DNA of 64,000 bases from an uncultured cyanobacterium (lineage in GTDB: Bacteria; Cyanobacteriota; Cyanobacteriia; Cyanobacteriales; Nostocaceae). Under the pieces are notes generated by a model that was not told the origin of the DNA, made no database searches, and saw only the letters and a list, made by a program, of their open reading frames with translations. Made by a program: the position numbers and the translations under genes. The stretch spans positions 1-64,000 of the forward strand of contig CAIVAU010000005.1 in NCBI GenBank assembly GCA_903903925.1. The letters are read 5' to 3'. Below are positions 46,583 through 58,150 of this stretch, in pieces. Numbering within the stretch: the first letter of the stretch is position 1; each line of letters opens with the position of its first letter.

Positions 46583-48007
46583 TTACACAAACTGCTCAAG
46601 TGTTGAGACTGTTGCGAGTTGTTCGCAGTTAGATAACATTGGTTGCCGAATTGGAATCTCAATCACAAACTCTGTCCCCTTGCCTGGGCTGGAGATACAA
46701 TACAATGAGCCTTTGTGTTCAGTCACAATCTGACGGCTAATCGACATTCCCAAACCTGTCCCTTTACCAGGAGCTTTAGTCGTAAAGAATGGCTCAAACA
46801 CCCGTTCTTGAACTTCCTTGGTGATCCCAGAACCATTGTCAGCAATCCGAATAGCGACGCGATCAGATCCCACAACCTCGGTTTGAATCCGAATTGTAGG
46901 CGATAAAATATAATTGTGTTCAGCATCGACTACCTCAGACAAAGCGTCTATCGCATTGCTAAGGACATTCATAAACACTTGGTTGATTTTTCCAGCAAAG
47001 CAATCCACTGGAGGCAATTTCCCATATTGTTTGATGACCTGAATCGCCTGATGCTTGAGTTTTGGTTTTAAGCGATGGTCGAGAATTATCAGTGCGCTAT
47101 CGATCCCTTCATGGAGATCTACAACCTTAATTTGAGCTTCGTCATGGCGGGAGAAGGTGCGGAGTGACTTGATGACATTACAAATCCGTTCCGATCCGAC
47201 CACCATTGAGGAAAGGACTTTGGGCATATCCTCGATCAGGAACTCTAGGTCAACTTCCTCTAATTTTCTTTTAATTTCTGGAGTGGAATCGGGAAACTGG
47301 GTCTGATAGAGTTTCACCAGTTCTAGCAAGCTCTGAACATATTCATTGGCATGATGAAGATTAGCGTGGATAAAATTGACTGGATTGTTAATTTCGTGAG
47401 CGATACCCGCCACCAACTGACCCAGGGTGGCTGATTTTTCCCCCTGCACAAGCTTCACTTGAGTTTGTTGCAGTTTTTCCAGCGATTGGGATAATTGTTG
47501 TGTCCGTTCTTCTACCCGCTTCTCTAAATGCTGAGTCAGCTTCTGCAACGATGCTTCTGCAGCAGTGCGTTCTTGAATTTCTTGTTTCAGACGTATATTC
47601 TGCACCTCAAGTGCTGATCTCATCTTTTGCATCTGCATATGAGTCTGGATACGGACTACTACCTCCGCTTGCTGAAACGGCTTACTGATGTAATCCACAG
47701 CACCCAGAGAAAAACCTTTGACCTGATCAGCTGTATCAGTCAGTGCGGTGATGAAAATCACTGGGATATCTTTTGTTTTGGGATTAGACTTGAGACGATA
47801 GCAGGTTTCAAATCCGTCAATTCCCGGCATCATCACATCCAACAAAATCAGATCGGGTGCTTCGTATTCGATCTGTTTGATGGCATTTTCACCATTGGTT
47901 GCCACTGCAATCTCAAATCCAGCATCTGTTAGAGCTTCTGAGAGTACTTCTAAGTTTGTGGGAGTATCATCGACGATCAAGATCAAATTTCTACTTGAGC
48001 TATCCAT
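46583..48007 (-). CDS. Response regulator-histidine kinase (REC-HisKA-HATPase)
   Basis: The 474-residue cytoplasmic protein has an N-terminal receiver (Asp57 in LILLDVMMPG, Lys in YISKPF), a coiled-coil linker (130-190), the dimerisation domain with His204 in GIAHEINNPVNF, and an ATPase domain (NVLSNAIDALSEV, IADNGSGI, FEPFFTTKAPGKGTGLGMSI). It can receive phosphate from another kinase and phosphorylate further. It lies downstream of the hybrid kinase at 48183 on the same strand, 175 bases away. Confidence 0.9.
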   Translation of the reverse strand: MDSSSRNLILIVDDTPTNLEVLSEALTDAGFEIAVATNGENAIKQIEYEAPDLILLDVMMPGIDGFETCYRLKSNPKTKDIPVIFITALTDTADQVKGFSLGAVDYISKPFQQAEVVVRIQTHMQMQKMRSALEVQNIRLKQEIQERTAAEASLQKLTQHLEKRVEERTQQLSQSLEKLQQTQVKLVQGEKSATLGQLVAGIAHEINNPVNFIHANLHHANEYVQSLLELVKLYQTQFPDSTPEIKRKLEEVDLEFLIEDMPKVLSSMVVGSERICNVIKSLRTFSRHDEAQIKVVDLHEGIDSALIILDHRLKPKLKHQAIQVIKQYGKLPPVDCFAGKINQVFMNVLSNAIDALSEVVDAEHNYILSPTIRIQTEVVGSDRVAIRIADNGSGITKEVQERVFEPFFTTKAPGKGTGLGMSISRQIVTEHKGSLYCISSPGKGTEFVIEIPIRQPMLSNCEQLATVSTLEQFV

Positions 48008-48182
48008 TGTACTTCTTTTAAAATTGTTGATATACGGGGATCTTCAAATTTTTCACACTCTTCCGCACGGATTCCTAATAATGAGATATAGCAATCCTAT
48101 TTCCGTTGTGAAAATTCCAGGCTTTAGAAACCCAGTTTTTGGACTTTCAAAAATTGTTGGGGATTACTATATTATCAAAAAA

Positions 48183-51017
48183 TTAATTTTCATTCAAATC
48201 AAGATATTTTTTAATGAGGCTTTGAATTTTTTCCATTTGAAAACTTTGAGCTAATTGCAGCAACTCTTGAGTGAATGGGGTAAATTTATCATCCATTTTT
48301 TCCAGTTGCTCTAATTGCTTTCGCAGGTCTTTGATCCGACCTTTTAAAGCAATTTCGTATAATTGAGCTAATTCCTCTACCGGAGGAGGTATTATTTCTT
48401 TTGTTGTTGGCAATGATGAGGCATTTTCTTCATAAATCCATTCCAGTGCTAGATGCATCTCTAACTTTTCTAGCAGATCTGATGCTTGTACAGGCTTGGG
48501 AAGGAAGTCATCACCACCTGCATTTAAACTCTTCTCTTTATCAGTATCAAACACACTAGCTGATGAGACAATGATCTTCAAGTCTCTCAAATCGCGAGAA
48601 TTTCGCAAATTTTCTATCAGATCAAATCCATTCATTACTGGCATATTAAGATCAGTGATCATCAGGTTAGGCACAGACTCAGCAATTTTTACTAATGCTT
48701 CTTGACCATTTTCTGCTTCCATAACTTCAAAACCAATGGGTTCCAAAAGATTAACTAATACAGAGCGATTTTCCCAGCGATCATCTACTACTAATATTCT
48801 TCGTTTTTCGCCTTGAAAACTAACTATCGTTCCCTGTTGAGAAACTTTAGATTTCTCTGCCCATTCGATTGATTCAGAGACTTCCACATCAAACAAAAAG
48901 ATGCTACCTTTTCCTAGTTGGCTTTCCACTTCTATCGTGCTGCCCATCATAGCAACGATTTTATGACTGATAGCTAAACCTAATCCAGTTCCCTCCGATT
49001 GTTTTTTCAGACTACCTACCTGCTCAAAAGGTAAAAATATTTTCTCTATTTGCTCACTAGTCATACCCACACCAGTATCTTCCACTTGGAAACGAATTTT
49101 TATCTTTCGTTCGTTGTCCACATCCATCGACTCACCAATGACACTAACTAGGAACGTTACTCTACCTTTGTCTGTAAACTTGATGGCATTGCCCAGCAAA
49201 TTAATCAAAACCTGTCGTAAACGTTTTTCATCAGATTGGATGCCAATCGGTAGTTGCTGATCACATTGGTGAACAAAATCAATACGCTTTTGCTCAGCTT
49301 TAATTTGACAAATCTCAACAACGGACTGAAGAAAAGAAGGAAAATGAAAACTGGTAGGATGCAGTTCCATTTTTCGGGATTCGATTTTGGAAATGTCAAG
49401 AACATCGTTAATTAGGGTCAGGAGGTGTGAACCACATTGGCTAATAATTTTGATGCCTTTATTCTCTTTTTCTGTCAGATTTTTTGAGCCTTGGATGATT
49501 TGAGCATAGCCTAAGATACCGTTGAGGGGAGTGCGTAGTTCATGACTCATATTGGCAAGGAATTCGCTTTTGGCTTTGTTGGCACTATCAGCCACTTCTT
49601 TAGCCTCCTTTAGCTCGATTGTACGCTTCTCAACTCGAAGTTCCAATTCCTCATTTGTCTTCGCGAGAATGTTAAAAGATTCTCGCAACTGCTGAGCCAT
49701 TTTGTTAAACAAATAGGCTAAGCGACCCAATTCATTTTGTTGTGTTTCGTCAAGAGCAATATTGAGGTTACCAGCAGCAATACTTTCAGTCGCCCTCATT
49801 AACTTAGTTAAGGGAGCAGAAATTTGGCGATAAAAAATCAAGAACACCACAATAACCTCAATCAATAGAGATAACAACCCCAACAATAAGATGAGTCGAA
49901 CTGTTCCAAATGCTTTCCGTTGCAGAAATGACTTCGGAAAGACAGTTACCAAATACCAATCTGGTCCGTCAATTTTGGTGACTGCCAAGTACTCATCGTA
50001 TTGAGGATTATCAACCATAATTTGGTTGTTCGATCTCTTTACCACTAATCCAAAAATACTGCGTAAATGGCGATCTCCAGAGTGGAATATATCGAATTTG
50101 CCTTGTCCCTGTTGAATTTGTCTCATAAAGTTGGGATGAACCAGTAGGCGACCATCGTCACGAAAGATCATGTTGTAAGTGCCTTCCAGCGCGTCGTTAA
50201 TTGTGCGATTCTGCAACTCACCAATCAACATATCGTGCCCTATCGTAGCAATGTGTCTGCCATCCACATCCACGGGAGTTACGCAGGAAGCCATCCAAGC
50301 CCGAGCAACTTGATCGTAATAAATTCCCGTCCAGACAGTTTCGCGTTTTGGATTATGGGCTTTGTCGGTAATGTAGAAAGACTCATCATCCGTAACCCGG
50401 AAGGATTCATCACTGGGTGCATTCTTTACCCAAGGATAAGTGGGCATATAAATCGCAATTCCATTTTCTGGAATTTGCATGTAGGTATTGACAAAGCGGT
50501 TGCGCCATGCAGGACCGTAGGCACTCAGTAAATCAAAATAAGTCATGACCCGACGCTGCATATCAGCATCGATATTGACATTCTTGCCTAAAAATATGCC
50601 TGGAGACTTTTGAATGTCAAAGTTCTCAGGACGGTTGCGAATAGTACCATCTGTCATTCTGACAAACAGTCGATCAAATGCGACCTTGGGATCTTGGTCA
50701 TCTTTTGCCTTCAAGTCTGATAATAGAGCCTGTTTGAGTAGCATATGATCTTCTTCGGCTAACAGAAATATTCCCTTTTCCCGCTGTGCCCGAAGTTGAG
50801 CATATTTCTCAACTCCAGCCAGCGACTCAGCAGTAATGCTTGATAGGGTTTGAGAATATGCAATCCCAGTGGATGCTATGATCACAACTCCCATGCTCAT
50901 CGCGGTTTTGATCAGTGTTTGTTGCGCTAGCGAGGCTGTGGGCTTGCCTTCAGAAGCGCTATTAGCCTGAGGAACAGATGCAGACGTTTTTAAGACATTT
51001 ATCCAGTTGCTGTTCAT
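48183..51017 (-). CDS. Membrane hybrid histidine kinase (dCache-HAMP-HisKA-HATPase-REC)
   Basis: The protein has 944 residues from ATG 51017, two bases after the stop of the NRPS-like gene, so translation is likely coupled. Order: membrane helix near 40-57, extracytoplasmic dCache-like sensor (60-370), membrane helix 374-398, HAMP (399-450), coiled coil, HisKA with His494 in [13 protein letters not shown], ATPase ([25 protein letters not shown]), receiver with Asp791 in [12 protein letters not shown], and an 80-residue helical tail (residue numbers count from an upstream TTG two codons earlier). The tail is not a recognisable HPt domain. Confidence 0.9.
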   Translation of the reverse strand: MNSNWINVLKTSASVPQANSASEGKPTASLAQQTLIKTAMSMGVVIIASTGIAYSQTLSSITAESLAGVEKYAQLRAQREKGIFLLAEEDHMLLKQALLSDLKAKDDQDPKVAFDRLFVRMTDGTIRNRPENFDIQKSPGIFLGKNVNIDADMQRRVMTYFDLLSAYGPAWRNRFVNTYMQIPENGIAIYMPTYPWVKNAPSDESFRVTDDESFYITDKAHNPKRETVWTGIYYDQVARAWMASCVTPVDVDGRHIATIGHDMLIGELQNRTINDALEGTYNMIFRDDGRLLVHPNFMRQIQQGQGKFDIFHSGDRHLRSIFGLVVKRSNNQIMVDNPQYDEYLAVTKIDGPDWYLVTVFPKSFLQRKAFGTVRLILLLGLLSLLIEVIVVFLIFYRQISAPLTKLMRATESIAAGNLNIALDETQQNELGRLAYLFNKMAQQLRESFNILAKTNEELELRVEKRTIELKEAKEVADSANKAKSEFLANMSHELRTPLNGILGYAQIIQGSKNLTEKENKGIKIISQCGSHLLTLINDVLDISKIESRKMELHPTSFHFPSFLQSVVEICQIKAEQKRIDFVHQCDQQLPIGIQSDEKRLRQVLINLLGNAIKFTDKGRVTFLVSVIGESMDVDNERKIKIRFQVEDTGVGMTSEQIEKIFLPFEQVGSLKKQSEGTGLGLAISHKIVAMMGSTIEVESQLGKGSIFLFDVEVSESIEWAEKSKVSQQGTIVSFQGEKRRILVVDDRWENRSVLVNLLEPIGFEVMEAENGQEALVKIAESVPNLMITDLNMPVMNGFDLIENLRNSRDLRDLKIIVSSASVFDTDKEKSLNAGGDDFLPKPVQASDLLEKLEMHLALEWIYEENASSLPTTKEIIPPPVEELAQLYEIALKGRIKDLRKQLEQLEKMDDKFTPFTQELLQLAQSFQMEKIQSLIKKYLDLNEN

Positions 51018-51019
51018 TG

Positions 51020-54000
51020 TCAAATCCTTGATATTGCCGCCATATCAATATTTTTCGCTCCACGCTTATCATCTCTACTTGTATCTATATTTCCCAATTT
51101 TCTAGAACAAACTAAACCCCTCAGCTTACTACCTGAGATTGAGGATCTCAAGTAACCACTGTCAATGAAGTATGAGAAGTAAGTCTCTAGCAAATCATCA
51201 TTGACCGGTGGACAAATGAGGGAATTAGAATTCAGTTCAGTGAGGGCGGTTTCACCGTCAAAATCAAACGTTCCTAATAACTTTTTTGTGAAGTTATAAT
51301 TTGCGAGAATGCTTTTTAGCGGAGTTAGGGGATTTCCCGATTCATTTGCCCCAACCTGGAGCAACTTGGCATACCAAGCTTCATAGGAGACTTGCTGAAG
51401 TGGGTAGCCCTCGCATTCCATCCAGTCAACTAGTTGTTTCCACTCTATAGGCTCAGGATTGACGATGTAGAAGACTTGACCACAAGGTTTTTGCTGACGT
51501 GACAGATGGATGATGGCTCGACTCACATAGTCCACTGGCACAAGGTTCAACACTGCCTCTAATTCAGGCGCAATCCCCATTTGAATGCAGCCATTGATCA
51601 TTCTAGGAACAAAAGCTGTGGTTGCGCAAACACCCGTCTTGCTATGCCCCATAATGTTGCTGGGTCGGTAGATCGAGACGGGCAACCCTCTCGAATGTGC
51701 TATCTTCACCAACTGTTCAGCAATATATTTGCTTTGTGCATAACCGCTATAGAGATATGTGCCAGATTTAACTATTCCAATATCACCGTTCGTTGATGGC
51801 ACAACATCTACCGTTGACATGAAATGCACTGGCTTAATTTTGCTCTGGCTGGCTAAGCGCAGAACTTCCTGAGTACCCAACACATTAGCGGCTGCTAAGG
51901 CTGAGTAAGGGTACACCATATTCACCAATGCCCCACAATGGTAAATGATGTCGATCTTTTCTGCCAACCGAGAAAACTCCTGTGGTTTGATCCCCAAGAG
52001 TGGCTTGCTTAAGTCTCCTAATACAGGAATGATTCTGTCGCTTAGGTTTTCCTCCCAAAGTTGATAACGGTTCAGTTTGCTTTTAATTCTGGTTTTACCT
52101 TCTTCTATCGTGGTAGCACGAACTAAACAGTAGATATCTGCCCGAGTTTGCAGTAGTAGCTCGTGCAGTAAAAAAGCACCTACAAACCCGGTAGCACCTG
52201 TTAAGAAAAGATCTAGTATTGGTTCGCTTAGAGTATTATTTGGTTGAATTGAGGAGTCGAGGAATGCTTCTGTATCTAGAGTACTGCTTGGCTCAGTCAT
52301 GGGTTCAGCTTGACTAAGGCTTTCGATAGTTTGCGCCAGACCTGCAATTGTCGAATGCTGTAGGAAACATTCTAAGGTTAGTTCTAACTCAAATGCTTTG
52401 CTCAGATCGGAAATGAGTTGAATAGTTAGTAGTGAGTGTCCTCCTAATTCACAGAAATTGTCGTAAATGCCAACTTGCTCTATCCCCAGATGCTGACTCC
52501 AAATCTCAGCCAGTCGGGCTTCTAATGGTGTGCGAGGCTCGATGTAGTTCCCTTCTTCCCTCTGGAATAATTGAGGAACAGGTAGGGCGCGACGATCAAT
52601 CTTGCCATTCGGAGTCATCGGTAACTCATCGATCAGGACAAACGCTGAAGGCACCATATAGTCGGGCAATTTCTGTTGGAGAAAACTCCGCAAAGTTTTG
52701 GGAGTGATGTCTTGTCGCAGATCTCCTCCCACAGAATTTGGCACGACATAGGCAACTAACCGCTTATTGCCTGCTGTATCTTGACGGGCGACAACCACCA
52801 TTTGACGAACTCCTGGGTGTTCGCTCAAATGTGCCTCAATTTCTCCCAGTTCAATCCGGAAACCACGAATCTTGACTTGATGGTCGATGCGACCCAAAAA
52901 CTTCAAGTTACCATCATTCTTATAAACAGCAAGATCTCCAGTTTTATAGAGTCGCGATCCTGTCTGGTTGCTCAAAGGATTAGCGATAAATTTCTCATTT
53001 GTTAGTTCTGGGCAGTTAAGATAACCACGAGCTAAACCTGTTCCACCGATATAAATTTCACCCTCGGTACCATCAGGGACAGGCTTGAGTTGGGAGTCAA
53101 GCAAGTAAATTTGCGTGTTTGAAATTGGACGACCAATGGACGGGATTTCGCTCGTTCCTTTACGGATGAGGGCAACGGTAGAGTAAGTGGTATCCTCTGT
53201 GGGACCATAGAGGTTAAAAATCTCTTGAATATGGTCTAGCTCATAAAGTTGCTGCACCAAGGCATTTTGCAACGGTTCACCCGCTAAGTTAATGGTTTGA
53301 ACTGAGGTGGGAATGGCGTTCATTTGGAGTAATGCAGCGATCGCCGAAGGTACGGTATTGATCAGAGTTACCTCTGATGCTGCTGGCAGGTTGAGTAACT
53401 GTAGGGCATCCTCAACCAGAATCACCTTACCACCACAGCTAAGGGTGACGAACAATTCAAACACGGACAGATCAAAGCAAAGTGATGTGCAGGTCAGTAC
53501 TCCCTTTAATTGCTCATTGGTAAAAAATGTTCTTGCCCAGTCAATCAGAGCAACAGTGTTGCGATGCTCAATTGCCACACCTTTTGGTCTACCCGTGGAA
53601 CCTGATGTGTAGATCACATAAGCAAGGTTGTCAGGTTGTACTTGACTGATCAGGTTATCCTCGGGTTGTTGAGCTATGGTCTGCCAATCGTTATCAATAT
53701 AGATAGTCTGTGCATGATGTTCGGGAATGGACGCTTGTAAATGTTGCTGGGTTAATAGGATGGGAAGTTGAGTATCATCGATCGCGAACGCTAGATGATC
53801 CTTGGGATAGGTGGGGTCAAGGGGGATATATGCACCACCTGCTTTTAGTATCCCTAACAGTGCAATCACCATCAAGGGCGATCGCTCTACACAAACTCCG
53901 ACTAAAACTTCTGGCTTAACCCCCAATTTTCTCAAGTAGTGCGCGAGTTGGTTAGCTTTTTGGTTAAGTTCTCGGTAGGTCAATTTTTCATGTTGAAAAA

Positions 54001-54172
54001 TGATCGCTACATCATCAGGAGTTTGTAATACCTGAAATTCTACCTGTTGATGGATGGAAAGACCTTTCAGATCACACAGCATATTTTTTTCCGATGAAGT
54101 GAATGTTGAATTAGAAATGCTCAAAGGACTCATTGAAAAGTAAAGAAAAAACAATTGTGGATTATCGCTCAT
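51020..54172 (-). CDS. Single-module NRPS-like A-T-R protein (adenylation, carrier, thioester reductase)
   Basis: The protein has about 1050 residues. The adenylation domain (about 60-550) has [51 protein letters not shown] and the A10 lysine (NGK, Lys540). The carrier domain has the phosphopantetheine Ser596 in LGGHSLL. The reductase domain starts with NADPH motif TGATGFVG (674-681) and has YAQSK (Y827, K831). No condensation domain exists. It should activate one amino acid and release it as an aldehyde or alcohol, as Lys2 or carboxylic acid reductases do. Residue numbers count from a TTG 16 codons upstream. The last 40 residues are basic and not typical of the reductase. ATG 54133 is another possible start. 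Confidence 0.88.
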   Translation of the reverse strand: MSDNPQLFFLYFSMSPLSISNSTFTSSEKNMLCDLKGLSIHQQVEFQVLQTPDDVAIIFQHEKLTYRELNQKANQLAHYLRKLGVKPEVLVGVCVERSPLMVIALLGILKAGGAYIPLDPTYPKDHLAFAIDDTQLPILLTQQHLQASIPEHHAQTIYIDNDWQTIAQQPEDNLISQVQPDNLAYVIYTSGSTGRPKGVAIEHRNTVALIDWARTFFTNEQLKGVLTCTSLCFDLSVFELFVTLSCGGKVILVEDALQLLNLPAASEVTLINTVPSAIAALLQMNAIPTSVQTINLAGEPLQNALVQQLYELDHIQEIFNLYGPTEDTTYSTVALIRKGTSEIPSIGRPISNTQIYLLDSQLKPVPDGTEGEIYIGGTGLARGYLNCPELTNEKFIANPLSNQTGSRLYKTGDLAVYKNDGNLKFLGRIDHQVKIRGFRIELGEIEAHLSEHPGVRQMVVVARQDTAGNKRLVAYVVPNSVGGDLRQDITPKTLRSFLQQKLPDYMVPSAFVLIDELPMTPNGKIDRRALPVPQLFQREEGNYIEPRTPLEARLAEIWSQHLGIEQVGIYDNFCELGGHSLLTIQLISDLSKAFELELTLECFLQHSTIAGLAQTIESLSQAEPMTEPSSTLDTEAFLDSSIQPNNTLSEPILDLFLTGATGFVGAFLLHELLLQTRADIYCLVRATTIEEGKTRIKSKLNRYQLWEENLSDRIIPVLGDLSKPLLGIKPQEFSRLAEKIDIIYHCGALVNMVYPYSALAAANVLGTQEVLRLASQSKIKPVHFMSTVDVVPSTNGDIGIVKSGTYLYSGYAQSKYIAEQLVKIAHSRGLPVSIYRPSNIMGHSKTGVCATTAFVPRMINGCIQMGIAPELEAVLNLVPVDYVSRAIIHLSRQQKPCGQVFYIVNPEPIEWKQLVDWMECEGYPLQQVSYEAWYAKLLQVGANESGNPLTPLKSILANYNFTKKLLGTFDFDGETALTELNSNSLICPPVNDDLLETYFSYFIDSGYLRSSISGSKLRGLVCSRKLGNIDTSRDDKRGAKNIDMAAISRI

Positions 54173-54220
54173 GACAAGATAGGGCATTGTAATGCACTTG
54201 TGGTATACTCTAATAACCAA

Positions 54221-54795
54221 AAGATCATTACAATGATCAATTTGTAAAATGCGTAAGTCCTAAAAGTAAAAAGACAATACCCATAAATAAATCTTCGACT
54301 CCATACCATTTGGGAGCATCCCACTTTTTAAAATGCTCTCAATATCGGAGTCCTATTGTAGATGGCTTCTGATAATCTCTTCTTCTGAAGAAATCATAAA
54401 AGCTGGAATGCACCCATACCATTTGTTCTTGATGACTGTCTTTTGATTTTTTTGCCAATAATGTATATTTTATTTATAAGCTTGGGTGAATAGCTTGAGT
54501 AATCTCACTGTATATGTTGCAAAACTACAGATAGTCTAATTAATCTCATATTCTGCTTAGCTTGCAGGAAATTGAGCTTGCTGAAATAAATAAGTGTGAT
54601 GCCTGCAAGGCTAAGTTAGTGGTACGATTTTATCCGACTAATCTCCTTACCCCGTAACGTTTTGAGCGATCTCTAGGCAAGGCAGAACGCAGCTATGACT
54701 CGGGGTAAAAGAGACATGTCTTTTTTTATACCATCAATAGAAGACTAATGAGCATCCCACCTGATTAATGAAGTGGAGGGGTGGGATGTCAAGAA
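54221..54795. other. Upstream region of the A-T-R gene and a hairpin after the CAP gene
   Basis: No gene is seen. CATCCCACC (54753-54761) and GGTGGGATG (54780-54788) form a hairpin just after the CAP gene stop. A related GAGCATCCCAC lies near 54316. The stretch near 54221 is AT-rich and should hold the promoter of the A-T-R operon. Confidence 0.45.
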
Positions 54796-55497
54796 TTACA
54801 AACGACCAATCACGAATTTTTCTTTATACCCCCCAGCGTAGTTAATCACGCACATACTTTTGTATCTAGCATGAGTTCCAAAAGCAACTCCTGTCACCTT
54901 AAAAGTGGGGTTAAAGAAGTTATTTCGATGACCACGTGAGGGAACTCCATCATCAATAATTAACTGTATGACGATATCTTGAGCGCTGGCTGATCCATAG
55001 CTGATGTTTTCTCCGGCAGTAGATTCCCAGGAACCATAGCGGTTGATGCGACTGGGAGGATCGCTACCATCACTGCCGTAATGACCAGTAATACCTTTTT
55101 CTCCTTGATCCTTGACAAGATCTCTTGCACCCAAAGACATTCCCTCGGATATAGTTAGAGTGCCCACGGGAGTTGCTTTTTCGAGAAAAGCGATCGCTTC
55201 ATCGACCGCTTTTATCCCTTCAGTCGTTTGCAATATCCGATCAGCGGCAATTCTGACTTGTGTCCCATGGAAGCGCTGTTTATAGCTTTGCAAAATAGGG
55301 ATGTATGCCTTCGGATTTGCACGTACTATGTTCATTTCGGCAATGACTTGTTGTTCCAAGTCTGAAAGATAGCTTACCTTTGTTGACCAAGAATGAGGTT
55401 TAGATTGTGCTACAGAAGGGCTAGACGTAACTATTTGATAAGACCATAATGAGCTTAAAATACTACTTAAGATTATGCATTTCCTCAAACCACTCAT
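54796..55497 (-). CDS. Secreted CAP-domain (SCP/PR-1-like) protein
   Basis: The 233-residue protein has an N-terminal signal ([20 protein letters not shown]) and a CAP domain with conserved segments [47 protein letters not shown] and VTGVAFGTH. The His and Glu residues of the CAP cavity are present. It acts outside the plasma membrane; bacterial CAP proteins have varied or unknown roles. Confidence 0.88.
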   Translation of the reverse strand: MSGLRKCIILSSILSSLWSYQIVTSSPSVAQSKPHSWSTKVSYLSDLEQQVIAEMNIVRANPKAYIPILQSYKQRFHGTQVRIAADRILQTTEGIKAVDEAIAFLEKATPVGTLTISEGMSLGARDLVKDQGEKGITGHYGSDGSDPPSRINRYGSWESTAGENISYGSASAQDIVIQLIIDDGVPSRGHRNNFFNPTFKVTGVAFGTHARYKSMCVINYAGGYKEKFVIGRL

Positions 55498-55857
55498 TAA
55501 TTACCTCACGATTTTCATGCTACGTATTGTTTTGGTTATTCGGATGCAGCCTGAGTTTCTTAAACTCACTCAGAACGCTCGTTTTAATCAAGAACGCTGA
55601 AATAAGTAATGCTCTTTTACTTGTACCATCAAGAACAAAAAAAGTAAATACCAAATAAAGAATTCACGAGTCAGGAGACATTCGTCAGAATGAGCCCATC
55701 ACCTCTGTGGCACAGGCGGATGAACAAGTCGGTTTAAGATCCCTGCTGAATCTAAGATTTAGCAATCTTCAATGATTTGTGAGTCTCAATCCCCCACTAA
55801 TTAACTCTGACGGATGTATTCTGACCGATGTCTCCTGACTCCTGACTTCTGCTTCAA
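55498..55857. other. Spacer with repeated motifs
   Basis: No gene supported. Fragments such as CGGATGTATTCTGAC and CTCCTGACTCCTGAC near its end repeat motifs seen near 24895 and 33540, so the stretch looks like decayed repeat material. Confidence 0.4.
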
Positions 55858-56637
55858 TTAAGAGATTTGAGATAGGATTTTCTCGATTTCGGATAGCTGT
55901 ACAGCACCAGAGAAAGTGTCTGTGTTAAGTACAAAGAAGGGTGTACCAGAAAGCCTCAATTTTTCAGCTAGTTCGACGTCTTGAAGAATGGCAGTATCAG
56001 CAATCTGTCTATCTTTTTCAAATGAAGGCAAATCCAGATTCAGATTTTTGGCAATCTCCAAATATAACTTCTCACCCAACTGGTCTTGATGGGTAAATAG
56101 CGCATCATGATATTCCCAGAATTTACCCTGCTGAAAAGCAGCCCAAGCTGCTCTCGCTGCGGGTAAAGCTTGTGCATGAACTTGTGGTAACGGGAAATGT
56201 TTGTAAACTAATGTGACATCATTTTTATGCTTTGCCATGATATTATGCAGAGTTTCATGAGCCTTAGCACAGTAGGGACATTCAAAATCTGAGAATTCGA
56301 CTAATAGAATTTTTGCTTTGGGTGATCCAGTCGTAGGAGATTTACCAATCACTTTCCCAGGGGCGGTTTTTAAATCTTGTAAAAATGCCTGTTGTACTTG
56401 CCGTAGTTGCTGCTGTTGTTGCTGCTGGTACGCTTGTAAAGACTCCAGAAGGACTTCCGGGTGTTGGCGGATGATACGTAAGACTTGCTGTTCCAGTTGT
56501 TGATTGGTCTGATTAGCTGCTTGTGCAGGAAGTGACCAACCTAAAACGAGACAAAGTAAGCTCAACGCTACCAAGCTACGTAGCTGTTGCAGTCGTTGCC
56601 GAAACCAATAAGAGAATGTACGCATACCAAAACTCAT
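55858..56637 (-). CDS. DsbA-like thiol-disulfide oxidoreductase, exported
   Basis: The 259-residue protein has a signal segment (SLVALSLLCLVLGWSLPAQA) with likely cleavage after residue 40, a Gln-rich coiled segment (70-85), and a thioredoxin-fold domain of DsbA/DsbG type with CPYC (Cys120-Cys123 in FSDFECPYCAKAHE) and the cis-Pro loop LSGTPFFVL. It should form or shuffle disulfides in the periplasm or thylakoid lumen. Confidence 0.9.
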   Translation of the reverse strand: MSFGMRTFSYWFRQRLQQLRSLVALSLLCLVLGWSLPAQAANQTNQQLEQQVLRIIRQHPEVLLESLQAYQQQQQQQLRQVQQAFLQDLKTAPGKVIGKSPTTGSPKAKILLVEFSDFECPYCAKAHETLHNIMAKHKNDVTLVYKHFPLPQVHAQALPAARAAWAAFQQGKFWEYHDALFTHQDQLGEKLYLEIAKNLNLDLPSFEKDRQIADTAILQDVELAEKLRLSGTPFFVLNTDTFSGAVQLSEIEKILSQIS

Positions 56638-56955
56638 TGTTGTTTAAAATTTCCACGCTCTCCTAGTATTCCTTAAGATAGACACTAGCGATCGCCTAAA
56701 ATTGTATTTAACTACTAATTTATTTGACAAATTCCTCAAATCAAGTGACAGCCCAAGTTTTCTTCTTTCTAGTTTTTTTTCTACCAGTCTGAAGAAAAAT
56801 AATTGCGGGGTTAGGTATTATTCATACTTGGCAATTTAGCGCTAAAGTACTAATGACTAAGCCCCTTTGTGGTGGGAACAGCAAAAAAATTAGCCCCGAA
56901 TATTGGGAGTAGGATCGCTACATTTATTAAGGATTTTCAGCATGTTCTAGATCAC
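56638..56955. other. Spacer
   Basis: AT-rich, with one HIP1 site near 56688. I see no gene, hairpin or repeat that I can support. It should include the promoter of the DsbA-like gene. Confidence 0.4.
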
Positions 56956-57687
56956 TTATCTTGAGTGATCTTCAGCTTCCTCTCGAATAATTTCGTACCA
57001 AAAGGAAAGATCCCTCACATGGTGAGAACCTGCTTGAGGATGACGCCCAATGCCAAATCCATCTCTGTACTGTAGCCAGGAGTTACGATAAAGCCCTATG
57101 GTATCACCAGTCACTTTACTAAGTACTTGGTAGGCCAAATTTCCCAGAAATGACGCAGCCGAGAGGGCTGTAGTCACGGTGGTAACCTGCGGCGCTGCAA
57201 CAGTCGCAAGCCCAAGCAACGTACCCACTGCCCCTTGAATGTCTTTTGATTGCAGCTTCTGGTTCAGTAATGTCGCTAGGTCTTCTGAGTCCTTGCGATC
57301 ACGCGATACTGTAATAAAGACATCCAAGAAGTGGAGAGCCTCACCGTAAAATATCAGTAAGCCATTTTCACCGGTAGGCAGGCGATCGCGACTTTTAATC
57401 CCAGGAAAACGAAACGTCTGCGGCATATAAAAGCTTGTCGGTTCACCTTCTGTCCCATGACCGCGAACCACCAGCGCATCTAGACGCATTTCGGCATCAC
57501 CAAACCACTTTTTACTATCCCAAATCATAATATCTTGCAACCGCACAGCCAAATTGATAGCTTGTGGTTGACTGACTGATTCCAGACCGCGACTTTGTAG
57601 TTTAGGGCTAAGTTCACTTTCCATTTGCTCAAGATCTGCTGCATCAGGGGATGTAGCCTCATCAATCAACCATTCCTGCTGAGTCAT
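56956..57687 (-). CDS. Hypothetical protein with C2-like beta domain and hydrophobic segment
   Basis: The product has 243 residues from ATG 57687 (MTQQEWLIDEATSPDAADLE; AAGG upstream). Residues after about 40 look like an all-beta domain (VRLQDIMIWDSKKWFGDAEM, GENGLLIFYGEALHFLDVFI). A 35-residue hydrophobic stretch follows (VGTLLGLATVAAPQVTTVTT, ALSAASFLGNLAYQVL), and the end is basic-aromatic (RDLSFWYEII). I recognise no family. The layout, a beta domain before an alanine-rich helical hairpin, could fit membrane insertion; this is speculative. It is divergent from the glutaredoxin-like gene. Confidence 0.6.
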   Translation of the reverse strand: MTQQEWLIDEATSPDAADLEQMESELSPKLQSRGLESVSQPQAINLAVRLQDIMIWDSKKWFGDAEMRLDALVVRGHGTEGEPTSFYMPQTFRFPGIKSRDRLPTGENGLLIFYGEALHFLDVFITVSRDRKDSEDLATLLNQKLQSKDIQGAVGTLLGLATVAAPQVTTVTTALSAASFLGNLAYQVLSKVTGDTIGLYRNSWLQYRDGFGIGRHPQAGSHHVRDLSFWYEIIREEAEDHSR

Positions 57688-57792
57688 CTGTTGTACCTTA
57701 AAATTAATCGACAATTCATTACCTAGAATAATGGGAGTATTGTTGAAGTGTCGTTGAAAATTTCTATTGCCAGTCAAAGTAGCCTTAAATAA

Positions 57793-58083
57793 ATGCGTTT
57801 AATTTTATACAGTAAGCCTGGATGCCATTTGTGCGAGGGTTTACAAGAAAAGCTAGAAAAAATTGTAGAGACGAGAAATTTCGCCTCTTTACAGCTAGAA
57901 GTTAGGAATATTACAACTCATGAAGATTGGTTTCAAGCTTACCAGTATGAAGTACCAGTGCTTTTTTTAGCGAACCGCCAAGAAGATGCCGAAAACGCCC
58001 AGGAGAAAGAGCAACTTATACCGCGTCCTTCTCCCCGTGCTACTGTACAGCAGTTAGAACAAATGCTCCGGAAGTATGTCTAA
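57793..58083 (+). CDS. Glutaredoxin-like protein (DUF836)
   Basis: The 96-residue thioredoxin-fold protein begins MRLILYSKPGCHLCEGLQEK with the CxxC pair Cys11-Cys14 and has the cis-Pro strand YEVPVLFLANRQ. It is a small oxidoreductase of the DUF836 group. It sits 68 bases before murE on the same strand and may be cotranscribed. Confidence 0.87.
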   Translation: MRLILYSKPGCHLCEGLQEKLEKIVETRNFASLQLEVRNITTHEDWFQAYQYEVPVLFLANRQEDAENAQEKEQLIPRPSPRATVQQLEQMLRKYV

Positions 58084-58150
58084 GTATTTGTAGAAACAAA
58101 AATAATGATGCAAAATAATCGCAAGAAAAACGTGTGACGAGGTTCACCAC

